A stretch of 64,000 nucleotides of DNA from Polytrichum commune (GCA_950295325.1 OX485809.1:6818001-6882000); one strand, 5' to 3'; counted from the first letter of the stretch, positions 35,213-49,870 are shown. Notes: generated by a model from the sequence alone, not told the origin. Numbers and translations: made by a program.

Positions 35213-38200
35213 TGCCACATCAGCAATGCTGTGCCACGTCATCAGAGAGAACACCACATCGTTGTTGCTGAACACATGTCATAGAGGTTCCATAAAATTT
35301 ATTTGTTACGTTAATACTCGCCCCTCCCATACCAAGTATGCAGTCTAGAGCTTATGACGGATGATTATTCTTGGATGTTTTTATCACTGGAATTAGGTTT
35401 TTATAATCTTGAATTAGTGTAGTTCAAAGATAATTTCAATTGACTATGTTTCAAAGTACGGATGGATGGGAGGCACGCTCATATGCAACAATTCCGACAT
35501 GCCCATGTGCATACATTGCCAAAGGTGGGCCAAAGACATGCAATAATCTTGCAACTACTTTATTTGAATTTAGTTGAACTACAACCCCTTCATTGTGCAT
35601 AGCACCACATGCTTGTGGATAATTCAATGGTCTTTTGGTATAGTGCTAGGGATGGACACTTGACATTAGTTTGCTCAATATCTTCTTCTTGCTACTTTTA
35701 TACGAAAAATGTAAAACTACCATCTCAAGTACTCCAATGTTCTACTTTAAATATCATATTACAACCACCCATTCAAAGCTACATATACTCACAAATATTA
35801 TCGTGCTTGCAATTACTAGATGTGGCATTTCTAGACTTCTACACAACTACACTAAGTATTGTATTTAGTGTCACTTACTATTTGGAATCATGCTATGCTA
35901 TAATCATATATTGTATCTCAATGAAGGTCAAACTGGTTGTTTGGACATTATAGAACATTAACATGTTCACTTGGTTAAAAAATACACCCATAGTAAATAT
36001 AAATAAATAAATAAATAGAGTGTAGTCTAGACTCTTTGCAAATAGAGCACATAACATTGAATACCATAAACAATGTAGTGGGAAGACCAAAGTGATCCGC
36101 ATGAACTAGTGTGTGTGTGTTTTTTAAGGCTAGTATGTGGTTAATGTTGGTATCCTATGATTCATTAGCCCCAAGGTATAAGAAGGTGAGAATATGGGAG
36201 CCCTCCATAGCCATTTCATGAGCATGTCAATTGGCTTGTTAAGTTTTGCGCCACTTACAAAAAGGAGGAGACTTGAGCAATTGTCTTCAAGCTCATGATA
36301 TGATGTTGTCCGAGTTGTTGGGTGAGAGAGCAAGCAAGGCCGGAGACTTGTAAAAAGCTGCACGCATTGGAGTATTGAGTGCAAAGAGTACCCTATGGGG
36401 GAGTGACATGATTGTGGGGGTGCCTAAGGCGTGAGGGGGAGGGACGCGGCCTTTAGGGTTGTCGTCACTTGTTATGAGTTCTTTGGCCCCATCTCTAAGG
36501 TATGTGGGCCTTATTGGGTCACTCGTCGTAATCGGATGAAAAGGAAATGACTCCGATGTTGCCACCGGCGTTATTTATGGTGTTGTTTCATCTTCAAGCG
36601 GGTTTATTTTTACATGTGATTTCAAAACGGGCATCATGAGAAATAAAGCGGACTTGAAGATTATAATTGCCTTTTTTCAAAGGTGAACACATTGAGCAAG
36701 TGCAAATAAGCTGACCTGCACCTATACCCCTAGGGTGGCAACTCTCCCTGAATTTAGAGCATGTGTTTCTAAATCACTTCTAATATTATGAAGGATGATG
36801 GAAACAATGATTTGTTTGTTCACAAAGAGGAGAAACATGACATTGGGAAACATGGCGTTGAGAGGAATTCATTAATAAGATATTTGTATGAATGACAACA
36901 TGTTTCCACCTTCAAAGGCTAGTTTTTGAACCAATTACAAGAGCTTTATTCTAGAACAAGGGTCACCATCCGGGACCCCTAGGTGTTGAATTTCACGTCT
37001 ATTAAGAAATTTTGATGTTGAGACATAGGTGCACTTGAAGTGGTGTAACAATTGTCTTCTTTGGACTTTAGCTTCTTTAATAGACTTTTTACTCTTAAAA
37101 TGCTCATAATGCGAAAACCACTCCATAAAAGTGCAAGTTCTTAGAAACAGGTTTAGTTCTTACCCGTGACCACTTTAGAGACATGACACAATCAATATTG
37201 GCATTCAACTTGGTTCTCATTGGCGACGACCCATGTAGAATCTGGTAGTGATGCCGTCCACTCACAGAACATTGAGCGAGCGACGAAGGAGTTCCCCGCC
37301 TGGAACACCGGTATCAGCGATTTCAAATTCTTTGGTCCTGGTTCGTGATTACTAACTTGCTCAAGCTTCTAATGCTTGAATCCTTCGGTTGGATGATTCC
37401 ACAAAGCTCGTGATGTTCACATTGGCCTCATCTCCCTTACGTGGGTCTACACATGACCTGCAATATTGCAACTCCCGACTGGCCCAGTCCACTCTTTTAT
37501 GATTTATAATAATGCATCTCGGTGACATGATCCGCGACCTACTCAGAACCACCTACCGTACACTCACTGTCGGATGGAAACTGAGTCTCATGTACCTGCT
37601 AGTGATAGGTTGGTTGATCCATTCCATTCTGTTTCTCATCGGCGGGAGTGACTCAGCATTTGATCTGTGAGCCTCGTCGTAAAATCATATTAGATTCTAA
37701 CTTACCTTCCACCACATTAATAATAGACCAGGTTGGTAGCCTGAAGTTCGTTCACGGGCAGTGACACTTTTGAGCAATGTGCAACCGCAACTTGTCAGAG
37801 GCTGTACAAGGAAGGGAATTCAAGCAAAAGTGCATGGTTGAAGTTAAGTTAGCAACTTTGTGGAGATTTGAAGAAGAAGCCATAGCCTGCATCCCCGAAG
37901 CCTCAACCATTTCACCTCACAACTTACTGAGTCACTGACACAAATGGAAACAATAATGGATGCAAATTGCAATTCGAGATGTGTCCGCCAAACTAGCTAG
38001 CTACCCTGCCCTTCAATAATTTTGGAGAGTCCTGAATTTAAGGCAGTCGCAACTCAAACGGCACTCATGGGGGTCTTCAATATTCATATGTATATGAAGT
38101 TGTACACTTTATTTCATTGACAATCAAAAGACAAAGTCCGTCAGGCAGGAGTGGAGGAGAGAGAGAGAGAGAAGGGTTAGAACCATCGCTCTCTTGGGTG

Positions 38201-41200
38201 AACACTCTGGAATCAGACAAGCCCAAGAAGGGTAAGATGACACCTAAGCATGATGAACCAAATCAATAAAAGGGGACTTGTCATCATTCCAAGAGATTTT
38301 GTAGTTGGTTTTTGGAAGTATGTTGAGATATTGATCCCCCAAACATAATATTACTTACCCTAGTATATCCTCTGCATCCTTTTTGAAAGGGGAGGGGAAG
38401 GCGAGATGATAACGAATACGGATTATCTGGCTAGCAGATGACCCTAACCATTGTTCATAAGTCATAGTCAACGCAGGTAAACTTGACTAGCAGGGTGCTA
38501 GCTCAAATTACATTTTTCAAAAGTTTATTGTAGACGCGGTCAATGAATCGTGGGCTTGCTAGTTTCTCAGATTGCATGTAAAATCAGAGTTCGTTTGGTA
38601 GTTTTCCATTTAGATGTCAGATGGTGAACACCACTCATGCTCAATATTGTTTGTTTTGTACGGGTTCAACCCATAATCACGTCGAGAAAATTCCTGACCC
38701 CACGGTGCATTAACCTATAGCTGAGTAATGTTATGGAACATTTCAATATTATTTGTTCATATACTCATGCATGTGTCTGTGTGATATGCCTATAAGATAT
38801 ATCCATCACATAACTTGCTGAGTAAAATAATGCGAACCTATAAGCTCCTTCAACAAACATTCATCACAACCACTACCTTCCACAATTATTATCAACACAA
38901 GGTCACCAGGCAATTTCCAGCTCTTCAGCTGATGAGTCCATTTTCCTCACTATTCAAGTGAGTAGTGTTCATCAACCATTTGACTCTGGAGAGGGGTTCA
39001 AATTTTGGCATGTCATGGGCCATAACACGCAAAGTAGAATGAAAGCAATATATGGTGCAATGTGATCTCCAGGCTGGACTTGACGCAGGAAGATAATAAC
39101 AATAATATTGAGATGATGATAGATGAAACATATGGATGTGGGATACGCTCAGTGTGGGGCTTGGCAAAAGCTGCAAGGGGTGGATGATCATGTGTGCATG
39201 AAAACCCAATAAATGAAATGATTGAGGTGTGACAAAACTGGGGGAAGTAGGAAATACAGTCTGACAGGAAACCAAGAGAATTTGAGCAATTGAGCGGCGA
39301 TAGTACCACAGTGCTATTAGTTGTCGTTTCCAGCTGCCACCACACTGATATGTATGGGCAAATTCAACCAACACTTAATGCACAGAACTAATCAAGATTA
39401 GTGGCACTGATTAAGGTATGTGGCCCTGTTGTGGGCACTTGCAACCTCCACAGAAATTTGGTTATGGCCTTAGATAGGATCGGGCATTGTCTTGATATCA
39501 GATGATTAAACATCGCAAATCACAAAGAACATTACCATATCAAGTTTCAGAATTGGAGTTTTCGAATTAGAGTTGATATGTCAAACTTATAAGAGTTCAA
39601 ATTGAAGGTTTTTCTTCCTCTTTAAGAGATTCCGTAGATCCTCCCAATCGGGTTAACTATTGAACCTAGAAAGGACCTATTTATATTTTGAACACATGGT
39701 CCAATTTCATCAAAACATAAGTATGTCTTCTTGGTGTCCACTCTTACACAACACTATTCAGCCCAGTGACCTAGTTAAGTGAGGCCAAGAATATGTCATA
39801 TAAGGTGCTAGAATTATATCTTACGGATGCTTGTCTAAGTAGATTCAACCTGATAAACTCGGGTGAAACACTATCACTAAATTTTATTAGAATGGAATGG
39901 CTGATAGCAACTGCATAATGTTATTGTATTTACAAGCCTTGCCAAATACCACTCAAATATAGTTGTGGCGACCTAATTAAGCTGGCCCGCAAACCTTATA
40001 TGTACACTCGCGGGATGTACACATTGAGCTGGTTGAATGATGGGTGAATGTACATCAACACTGGAAGATGAACAGTATTGGCACAAAATCCAGATCAAGT
40101 GTCCAGGCTTTTCTGCATGTGAGAAAAGATTAAACAAAAGTCCATGTACCTGCAATAATATGCTGTGTGCAGCGAATCACCGAAGCAGAGTTCTTTACAG
40201 TTTCTTAAGGATTTGATGAGTAGCTTATAATGACCAGATGAAGAAGAGTCTATGGCCAGTGCTTGCAGACATTACAGACAAGTATTAATCATCGATGGGT
40301 ATCATTTAAGTATTGCACGAATCTCTTGTTATATGATTCAAACACCTGTTAGACAGAGTTACTGAATTTCTCTTTGTTTAAACGGGGTTTGAACAAGAAA
40401 TTCTGAAACAGGGCAACAAGGACATGCTGAAATGAAACCCAGCACTTGTCAAGTTAATCACAAGTAGCAGTAGTCAACTTTCTGGGTTAGTACACTTCAA
40501 GGTGTCAACAGATCTCTTCAATCACGCGTCATGTGGGTTGCCAGGGATTTTGATGGTCATGTGTATGTAAACAAATGACTTCCAATCATCGGGTTGACTT
40601 TAGGATTTTTCAGATTTGCATTTAAATGTCAGGAGTAAAACTGATTCCTAGCTGAAGTGAAATTTTGGAGTTGACTATGATGAAAATTACTTGGGAGCCA
40701 CCTTTCACCATTAGCACAGCTGGCCCACTGTGTGGATTTCCCAACAAGCGACCGAGGCAACTTCGGAGTCTCCAAAACGTCTATGATGCAAGTAATGAAG
40801 GCCCTCCCCTCTTTCGGTCTAAAAGGTGTGGAAAGGGGAAAAAATAATGCACAGGAAAAAGCACAAGGTTAGATGAGAAAAGATCAAAAAGCAAGACTTG
40901 AGGTTCACACCCAGGCGCATGATCACCAACTGTCATGCGGTGGTTCCAGACTAGGCTGAATTAAATAACTAATTAATTACCACAGCAGGCAGAAAATTAG
41001 AGATTCATCATCAGCCTGATATAAAAGATCCTGCTTGTAAAACAAATCCTGTCAACAGCTTCTACGTCTTACTGCCTAATTAACCACCACAAGAACAACA
41101 TGATGAGTTGACCACCAAATTATAACCATCTACACAATGTTCTGAGTAAGCACTGAACATTGCTTGATCAGTGGGCAGATGATCAAGTCATCAAGTCGAC

Positions 41201-42710
41201 TGCTTTCAGCAGTACGAGTACTGTACAAAATATTAGGAAGTAGACAGATATAGGGGGAAAAATGTATGTGGAGCGAAAGTGGACGTTTCGAAACTGATCA
41301 TCGATCCAAACAAAAAGTAGGTCACAAGCAGCTAGCTGCTACTAGCTGGTGCTCCTCTCAACTGCCGGAGGATAAAATCTCGTGGCAGCTGGCTAGGGTT
41401 AAACTACTAGTCCCTTAGAAGAAAATTAGACTAGAAACAATTTTGGATCAAATCAAGAGGCGGCAGGTCGGCAGGTAACCAGCTAGCAGCGATGTGATGA
41501 TGATCGATGATCATTCATGAGTAGTCACTGTAACTTATCCGGAGCTCATGAGAGTCGATTTACGGACGACTACCATTACGAAGAATCACCAGCTCGTGAG
41601 TCGATCGATGGTTCCAGCAGCAACAACTTCAACATACATGCAGACCTAACTCATGTGAGGGGCCGAGGCATGGTGAATCCCGGAACACTTGATCGCAGGG
41701 GTGGGTCACCGTCTTGAGAACTTGGTTTGCAGCTGCTAAACCATTGCTAAGAAGCAATAATTTGGGAGGAGCTACTATCGTATCCATATAATTTTTAAGA
41801 CTAAATTGTACCAAGTTCTATAAATATTACCCTTCGAAGTGAAATCCAACACCTAGGGCCAGGTCTGGATGGTGACCCCTGTTTTAGATTAATTGCTTCT
41901 AATTCGATTTAAAAATGACATTGAAAGAGCAAACCTTCTCTAAACCAGACACAAACCGTATCAATGGATTCCTCGATTCAGTGCCCTCTTTCCAAGCATT
42001 GTTCCTCCTCTTGGTGAAAGAACAAAGTATCAAAAAATCATCAGAAGTATTAGATTCAGTGGTTTAGAAACAACCGTTCTAAAAGGGAGAGTTGCCATCC
42101 CGGGTGGTGAATGATTTGAAGAACGTCATTAACTGCAACCAACCTGCTGGATGCATGATATCATGTACTACCGATGGCCCACCATGACTCTAAGCTGCTA
42201 GCTAGCTAAGTCGATTGAACTTATTCGAGGTTGCTGTATGTTGTACAGGCCTAGGATCAACTTTATGGCTCATGTGCAGACGTATGATGCATCGACCATC
42301 ATCATGTGATCATCTTCATTCCATTACATCAACTCCATCCTCAACTCATCCACCATATATTCCACTCCTACCTCTCCAGTCTTCAAACTAACCTGCAGCA
42401 GATAGATCATATCCTAGCCTAGCCCTCCTCACCAATACTCCTCTTGGCAGATAGGCATCTCCGCAGTCTTGTGAGTGATCCATCATGCTGTGATCATCAT
42501 CTAAAGGTTGCAGACATTAGCATCTCCGATCCAGCTGATCCTTCGGCCACAACTCCACCTGACATGAAACTTGGTCTGATGAAGCTATGATCTAGATCTT
42601 TTAGACTGGATTGTAAGCAGATTCTCAATTGAGTACTAGGTTATGTATTAAGGTGGTACCTGGAGTTGGGCGAGGGAGAGGTAGTGCAGGAGATTAATTG
42701 ATCAAGCAAG
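35213..42710. other. Intergenic DNA upstream of the oxidase gene
   Basis: No protein gene is supported; the 149-codon frame at 38925-39374 (minus) has no recognisable motif. 37180-37450 is the second copy of the old repeat seen at 25570. A possible MITE occupies about 41865-42110 (ends GGATGGTGACCCCTGTTTTAGA and its rough inverse), and its terminal part also occurs at about 36731-36785. From about 37700 the sequence is low in repeats. Near 42353 a CATATATT string could serve as a TATA box for the gene that follows, but this is weak. Confidence 0.45.
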
Positions 42711-45700
42711 ATGGGGCAGATGAGGGTGATGGGCGCAACTTGGTCGATGGTGATGTTCATGTGGGTCATGTTTCTAAGTGCTTCTGATTATCATCAAGTG
42801 GCAGCACAAGGGTACTGGGAGACGGTGGTGGGGAACGCAGGGATTTCCACCATGCACGCTGCGGTTACTCACTATGGCGATGTGGTGTTGCTGGATCGAA
42901 CCAACATTGGGCCATCTCAGTTGGCTCTGGGCGCCGGCAAGTGCCGGGACAACCCTGCAGATCGAGTAAGTACTACGAGACATGCAATATCATCACTAGA
43001 CTAGTAATTATCCTCTTGCCCAAGAAATAACTAAACTTAGCTCATTTTGTTATATAGAGGTATCCTTATATTATGTCAAGTTATAGTGATTCATCAATAG
43101 TTATGATGATGCAGTTTTCAACTTTGTTCTAGAAGATGATCTGGAGCTATACTCATACTGGGCGCAGGGTTGAAGATTGAACTTATAGACTGAACTCTCA
43201 GAGATATCCATGTCTGCAGAAATTCAGTAGTACCAATTGATCTAAAGGTGTTTAGATGTTTCCATATGTATATATAAGGTCCATTATTCAATTTTAGAGT
43301 GCTGAAAATGTAATCAAGTTGCCGAAATTCACAGGAATGAGTTGAATTCTCTGAAGTTGCCTACGGGTTGATGGAGTTACTGGAGACAGTAGAAGTATCA
43401 AGAATTCCATATGTCAAATATATATTGCAGTAGGCATATATTTACATGTCTGAATGCGAAATCTCTGAATCTTACGCAAGTGATGACTCTGTTAATGAGT
43501 CGATATAATTCGATCTGATGATCTGGGGGATGGCAATTACTATGTCGTCGACACTGCAGGCATCCAAGCATGATTGCACTGCGCATTCGGCCCTCTACTC
43601 TCCAGGCGGAAACAACGTGAAGCCGCTATTCGTCTACACTGACACATGGTGCTCGTCTGGCCAGTTCGATGCGAACGGCATGCTTGTGCAAACTGGTGGT
43701 GATGCTGATGGTGTCAGCAAGGTAATAGATAATATCAACCGACTATGGATCGAACTACAAGTTGAAACTATATATGAATCTCCGCATGCACCAAAAATTA
43801 GAAGGAACTAGTTAATTACTTGGCTCTTCAAACATTCATCATGTCCTGACGATTATGTCTCACCCTCTCCTTGTATGCATGGACCAGTACTTGTAGCAAT
43901 TCAGGCATCCCTCTCCAATCTAGCTACTTGACATGTTCTTCAGTTCACTTCTCCATATACAATCTAGTTACATCTCAATTTTGAGGCACAAAACAAGTTT
44001 CCAGGCCTTAATGCTACAAAATCAGGCGGTCCTTTCCAATCAAGGGAACCAAAAGCTGCAGATTCTAGCTAAGCAGATATAATTCTGTTCCAGGATGGTC
44101 AGCCAATTGGTTGGATTGAGTATCTAGAAGCTGACTTATGTCCACAAGCTTCAAGCTGGTTTAGGGATCAGTCAGCTCAAAATTCAACCACTTGTGCAAA
44201 AACCTGTAATTAAACTTCGACGCAACTGTCGATTGAAGTAGTTCACTCCCATTCGAAACCAATTTTATGAAAAATTTATATATAATTAAGAGATAATTAA
44301 TCACGTGTTGGTGATGAATAACTGCAGATTCGGCACTATGCTCCATGCGGGGGAGGCGGCTGCGACTGGGTTGAGACTGACACGGGCTTGCAAAATGGGA
44401 GGTGGTATGCTTCCAACCAGCAACTTCCAGACGGCACCCAAATTGTGGTCGGAGGACGTGGTGTCGGCACCGTGGAATATGTTCCAGCTAATGGTCGTGG
44501 AACTTATGACATTCCCCTTCTCTACAAGGTACATATTATAACTTACGCATCAACTTACATATCCATAAGTTATCAAATGTCAATCCAGTCCTCAAATCCC
44601 AACTCTGTCTCTTTCAAGAATACACATTCCAGATAAAATTTTGATTTAACAACATTATTTTAGTGTTTGAACTCAGTTTTCCAGATTCTTAAAATCCTCT
44701 CAACATCTGAAATATAGTGATCTGGTCATATAATTAATAACCTGGTCTACCCACTCATCTTAAGGATTCAGGGAAATTTTTATCACTTGACAAAGCTGTC
44801 ATGTGCCTGGGACTACGAGAACTTTCTTGATACAATTTAAAAGTTGTCCCTGAAATGTTTGATCTCTTGTCCCATTAGGTGCACAGATGATACAGACCAC
44901 GGTTAGACTTATGTACAGAAGCTACAATTATTTCCCAAAGTTACATATGATGTCGTCATACCTACTAGAAGATCATAAGGTAAGGTCCACGTTGCCTTGA
45001 ATCGATAGAGTCGTCTCAGGCCACAGCAGGAAATGTACTATTGAGCTTTTCCTGATGAATTCGGATGTAAGAATGATTAGTAAACATCTACCTCGTAACA
45101 AACCTCCAATGGGCCCCATGGAATTTCTCTTGTCCTGTTCTTTACATATATGATAAAAATAACAGTAACTCTCAAACTTAGCAGATTCACCCTCGCGACA
45201 CCATATCCACTATTGCATCTTCCTCCTATGTTCGAACTCGACTGGGTTGAGTTCTACACATAATCTGAAATTCCTCAAAGTTATAACTGCTTGTGGATCA
45301 CAAAACTTGTATCGTCGTACTAGTCGAAGATCACAAGGAAGGTTGCATTGAATCCATAGAATCATGGCAGGATGGAGAAAATTTATTGAAATCTGACTTG
45401 TGACAAATCGGAGTAAATAGTACTTACTGTACTGATTGTATCTTCCTCCTCCAATGTTTGAACTCAATTGGGTTAACTTCTGTACATAATCTGGAATAAT
45501 TCCTCAAAGTCATAAATGCTGTTATCATACTGAGCGAAGATAACTCACAAGGAAGGTTACATTGAATCCATAGGATAATCATACATCACGATGGAGGAGA
45601 TAAAAACTATTGAATTCTGACCTGTGACAAAATCGAATGGGGTCTGCAGTCTGGCGACGCTCAGATGGACAATTTGTACCCATTCGTGCATCTGCTGCCC

Positions 45701-47497
45701 AACAACCAGCTCTTCATCTTCGCCAACCGGGATTCCATCCTGTACAACTGGGACACCAATACGGTGGCCAAGGAATTCCCAACCATCCCCGGCGAACCCC
45801 GAAACTATCCATCGGCAGGAAGCTCCGTGATGCTACCATTATCAGGAAACGCAGACTTCGGCAACCCAGAGATTTTAGTATGCGGTGGGGCAGCTTACGG
45901 TGCATACCTTAACCCTGGAGCAGGCCAGGCAGCATCCCAAACATGTGGTCGAATTGCCCCCTTGGCAGCCGGAGCAGGATGGGCTATGGAGGATATGCCA
46001 CAAAGGAGATTGATGGGAGACATGATCCTGCTTCCCACCAAAGATGTGCTGATCATCAACGGCGCAGCCAACGGTGCCCAAGGATGGGGTAATGCCCAAA
46101 ACCCTGTGAAGAACCCTGTGTTGTACAAACCCTATAACGGTGCAGGAGCTCGATTCTCCACGCTTGCGGGAACTGGAATTCCTCGTGTGTATCACTCGAC
46201 GGCCAATTTGCTCCCAGACGGAAGAATTTTGGTGGCCGGAAGCAACACTCACCAGTTCTACACGTTGGCGGGTTACTTGCCCACCGAGCTTCGGATTGAA
46301 GCCTTCTCCCCGCCCTACTTTGGCGCCAACCGGCCGACTTTCGCTGCCGCTCCCGGTGGGTTGAAATACGGTGAGGCGTTCACTGCCACCGTGAAAGCGG
46401 CCAACCCGAAGTACATCGAACTCAATTTGGCGAGTGCGCCGTTTGTTACTCATTCTTATGCTCAGGTATGTGTGCAATTCCTCTCCTGCAAAACACTCAA
46501 CCCTAAACTCTAAACACGATCTTTCGGCATGGTGTGATGATTCTTGTGGGTTCATGCTGACAAATGATCTACAATTCTCATCATCTGCTTAAGGTAGACT
46601 GGTTAGAAGGATACTTTTCTCTTTGCACTCACTTCTCGTAGGATATGACACACGCAATTCGGGCAAGATTATTAGCAAATCCAAATCTTGCCCGTAGCCA
46701 TTTGCCTCATAATTTTCGGACCTCATGAATATATTTGTATTATATCTTTAAGAAAGCGAAGATCCTCGTGCTCGTTAAGTGTAGTCATATAGGTCCCCTC
46801 AATCATGTTGACTATTCACCCTGGATGGAATGTTTGACATATTTCGACACGTAGTCCAATCTATTTTAAACACTCGATGCCTTTTTGGTGTTTGTTTCTA
46901 GACTTTCACCTAACCACATACCACTCCAATATAGGTGTCCGGATTATTGCTATGTTGGAATTAGACACGTCTACTACCAGCGTAGAGGCTACTTCAACAG
47001 ACAATTTGGTAGTTGAAATTTTGTAAAGTTACCTCCTGCAAAATAGTCAACCCTAAACACTGTCCACCATGGTCTTTCGGCAGTGGACAATCAAGACTGC
47101 AACTGTTGCCATGGTGTGATGATTAATTCTTGTAAGTCATGCTGGCAAATATGCCCATTCATTCGCATGACCCAAGAGTTGCACTCACAGCTTTGCAACA
47201 GATATGCCCGATGCAAAGAAAGTATGGCAACATCTTGATAACGACATTACATTTCTTTCCGTTGAAGCATGATTTCATCAATTTCTGACTTGGAGAATTG
47301 ATGAAATGTTGTGGTGCATGCAGGGCCAAAGGCTGTTGGAGTTGGCAGTGTCTGCCCCGGTTGCTGCTGGAGCTGGTGCGTACACCGTGGATTCAAAAGC
47401 ACCTCCAAGTGGAGCAGTGGCACCCGCCGGATACTACATGTTGTTCGCAGTGGCCGATGGATCCGTCGGATACGCAACCTGGGTCAAAATCGGCTAA
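42711..47497 (+). CDS. Glyoxal oxidase / galactose-oxidase-like copper radical oxidase, five exons
   Basis: Exons 42711-42965, 43560-43721, 44328-44528, 45650-46465 and 47324-47497 are all phase 0 with GT-AG introns and join to 535 residues, the usual size of plant GLOX proteins. A secretion signal is seen (TWSMVMFMWVMFLSASD, cleavage probably near AAQ-GYW), so the enzyme is extracellular. Copper-radical residues are present: Cys in DTWCSSG (thioether partner), Tyr in GRWYASNQ (crosslinked ligand), Tyr-His in PRVYHST, and His in VTHSYAQ. Kelch-type strands (LPDGTQIVVGGRG, LLPDGRILVAGSN) form the propeller and the last exon gives the C-terminal Ig-like domain. The family oxidises aldehydes such as glyoxal and methylglyoxal, or alcohols, to produce hydrogen peroxide at the wall; the exact substrate cannot be read from sequence. 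This is the only clearly intact host protein gene in the window. Confidence 0.93.
44940..45640. repeat. ~210-bp tandem repeat inside intron 3 of the oxidase gene
   Basis: Phrases CACAAGGAAGGTT-CATTGAATCCATA, GTACATAATCTGGAA and CTCCAATGTTTGAACTCAA recur two to three times. The last unit runs up to the splice acceptor at 45648-45649, so the repeat has grown next to the branch-point region. Intron 4 has a separate duplication (about 46484-46580 and 47033-47140, TCAACCCTAAAC and ATGGTGTGATGATT). Confidence 0.65.
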
Positions 47498-47930
47498 ACC
47501 TAAACATTATCGTGTACACATAACCCAGCCAATTTTTGTTTGTGCATCGAAGGAGTACGATTCGAACTGTGACAACGAGAAGAGTTTGTTGTAACTACAG
47601 AATTGGTTTCGTAAGCTGCAGAAGCTGCTGCCTCTGCAAAAGGTAGGAGTAGGAAATCAAGAGTTTGTTGGAGGCAATAAGATAAGATATTCTTGCCGGT
47701 TACAAATTGAACAAGATTAGATCGATCGGTAGAGTCGACATATGATTATCAAACAGACAGATCAGGTTTCTCTTGCCAGGTTGAGTTGTTAATTGTGAAT
47801 AAGTAATTGCAGATTGCTGCTTGTGAAGATAGCACGACTTCCGATTGAAGCGACCAAATTGCTTGGTCCAGTAGGTAGTTGGATTTCAACAACATTAGTG
47901 TGGCTTTCAGAGTGAACAACACCCAATAAA
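47498..47930. other. 3' flank of the oxidase gene
   Basis: Likely 3' UTR and intergenic sequence; no further gene is seen. Confidence 0.5.
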
Positions 47931-48745
47931 TTTAAAATTGCACCACTTCATAAAATTTGTGACATACTTGTCCTCACAATTCGCAATTTGTTTGAAACTT
48001 GATTGTATGCATTAGGTAGTATCCCAAAAAGGTTTTGGTGAAAGGGGGAATAACAAGGGATCCACGTCATGGCAAAAGTGAAGTATGATATTCGGCAAAC
48101 ATTGCGCCATTGCAAAGTTGTGATGATTGCACAAATGCAGAGAAGTCGTACAGAAGAAGGTCGAAGCTCTCTTATTTGTGTGCACATGATTGCAGTCTGC
48201 GCACTTTCATTTCTCAAGCGTCTTAGTGTTGTGGTGATTCACCTGCCAAGTTGTCGCATAAAATTGGCGTGAGTGATAAGGCAACCACTTTCAAATTACA
48301 TCACTACTTAAAATTGTTTTCTTACATGTGTGCACACATCCACCTTCCATTTCTCAAGCATCTCAATGTGGCGGTGACTCACCTATCACATTGTCACATA
48401 AAAACGACTTCTGTGACAAGTCAATGGTTTTCAAATTAGACTACGATATAAAATAATTGTTTTCTTGTATGTGTGCACACAACCGCCTTCCACTATTCAT
48501 ACATCTTCATGTGGCGGTGACCTACCAGATTGTTGCATAAAAATGGCTTGAGTGACAATAATTCAAGTACTTTTATATTACACCATTGCGTACAATTGTT
48601 TCCTTATATGTGTGCACCCAGCCGCCTCCCATTGCTCAAGCATCTGAGAGTTGTGGTGACTCACCTACCAGATTGTCACATAAAAATGGGCTTGCCATTT
48701 GAGTGACAAGACAACTCCTCTGAGATTACACCACTTCGCAAAACT
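47931..48745. repeat. Degenerate tandem repeat, ~140-150 bp unit, about 4-5 copies
   Basis: Each unit carries GTGTGCAC (near 48178, 48328, 48472, 48610), then CTTCCATT-CTCAAGCATCT, GTGGCGGTGACTCACCTA and TTGTCACATAAAAA. Copies are 70-80 percent alike by eye. No coding function is supported. Confidence 0.75.
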
Positions 48746-49438
48746 AGATTAAATCCTCATCTCCGAATGCCCTTCCGGTTTCCTCCGCGAAACCTCTTCC
48801 GGTTTCAGGGCACACACACATGATTCTTTCATATTTCTTACCACAAGGAGAAAGTGAACAAGTAGAACAACAGACCTCGGAGTCTGAACTCGCACACAGA
48901 ACGTACCAAGCATAATGCCAGCTTTACATATTCTGTCACCAATTCCATTCTGAAAGTTTGCTTTCTTCAATGGTACGTGCTCTTTGGCGCGGATTTTGAT
49001 GGCTCTCCTGCTTGTTGTACTGTACTTGCCTACACTTTGACTCCGCACAGCTCGACACGGAGATCAAATTTGCTTGATTGACCTTTGATTTTTCGCTGTC
49101 CTTGTGTAGCCTCTCAGAATTTCGAAAATAAATACTAGACAAGACAGCGAGTACTGGCAACACAATGCTGCCATCCAACATCTTTGGTCATGCATCATTT
49201 GTCACTTCTGGAGGCCCAACCCTTCAAATCATTGAGGAGCCTTCAAGAAGATTCCTCTCATAACAGACAAGGAGAGTTGAAGAGGGTGTTTGTGGATTAG
49301 ACAAGGTGCCCGAGAAGTGTTTGGGCTAAATCCAACCGGTTACATGTTGACATCATCTTCCGGTTTTGCTTTCATTCATTTGAGGTATATTCTTCTATAG
49401 ATTTCTCTAAAATGATCGGTAATTCTCCGAGCAGTGAT
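48746..49438. other. Intergenic stretch, no gene seen
   Basis: Short open frames on the minus strand (for example 48749-49048) have no recognisable motif or splice context. Confidence 0.5.
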
Positions 49439-49870
49439 TAAGGTAGAAATATCATAACCCGTTAACCACCCTCTAGCTGTGCACTAGACCGCTGTCATAA
49501 TGGTGAAGTGCCATTTCTAAAACGGATCATGGTTCGGCGACAAGTTCAATGCGTGTACACTTAGTGTAGCCAATGAGAGTCAAGTGTTAATGTACTCATG
49601 AGGTAACCGATGTAGGCGATGTTCTGTATGGAAATACGGATTATCGTGTTCGGTGTAGGGAGAATGTAGTGAACGAGTAGGGGGTTGGACAACTTTCCAC
49701 TTTGAAAAATTGTAACATTTTTTGTATAGGGCAGAAAAATATGAAACAACTTGCATTCTTCATGAATCCTTCTCGTCTATCTTGGAAAATTATCTCATGT
49801 TTGTCAGACCAGATCTTCAATGCGAACGAATCACCTTATTTTTTAGGGTTATGGTATAATTTCTACCTTA
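49439..49870. mobile_element. 432-bp MITE family, copy 3
   Basis: Ends TAAGGTAGAAATATCATAAC and its inverse (with a 2-base insertion) ending TTCTACCTTA. It has the same length as copy 1 and the same interior landmarks (GTGTACACTTAGTGTAGCCA, CATTCTTCATGAATCCTTCT). Confidence 0.85.

Noticed and set aside
38925-39374. 149-codon open frame on the minus strand
   Set aside because: No recognisable motif, composition like non-coding DNA, an overlapping 110-codon frame, and no splice context.
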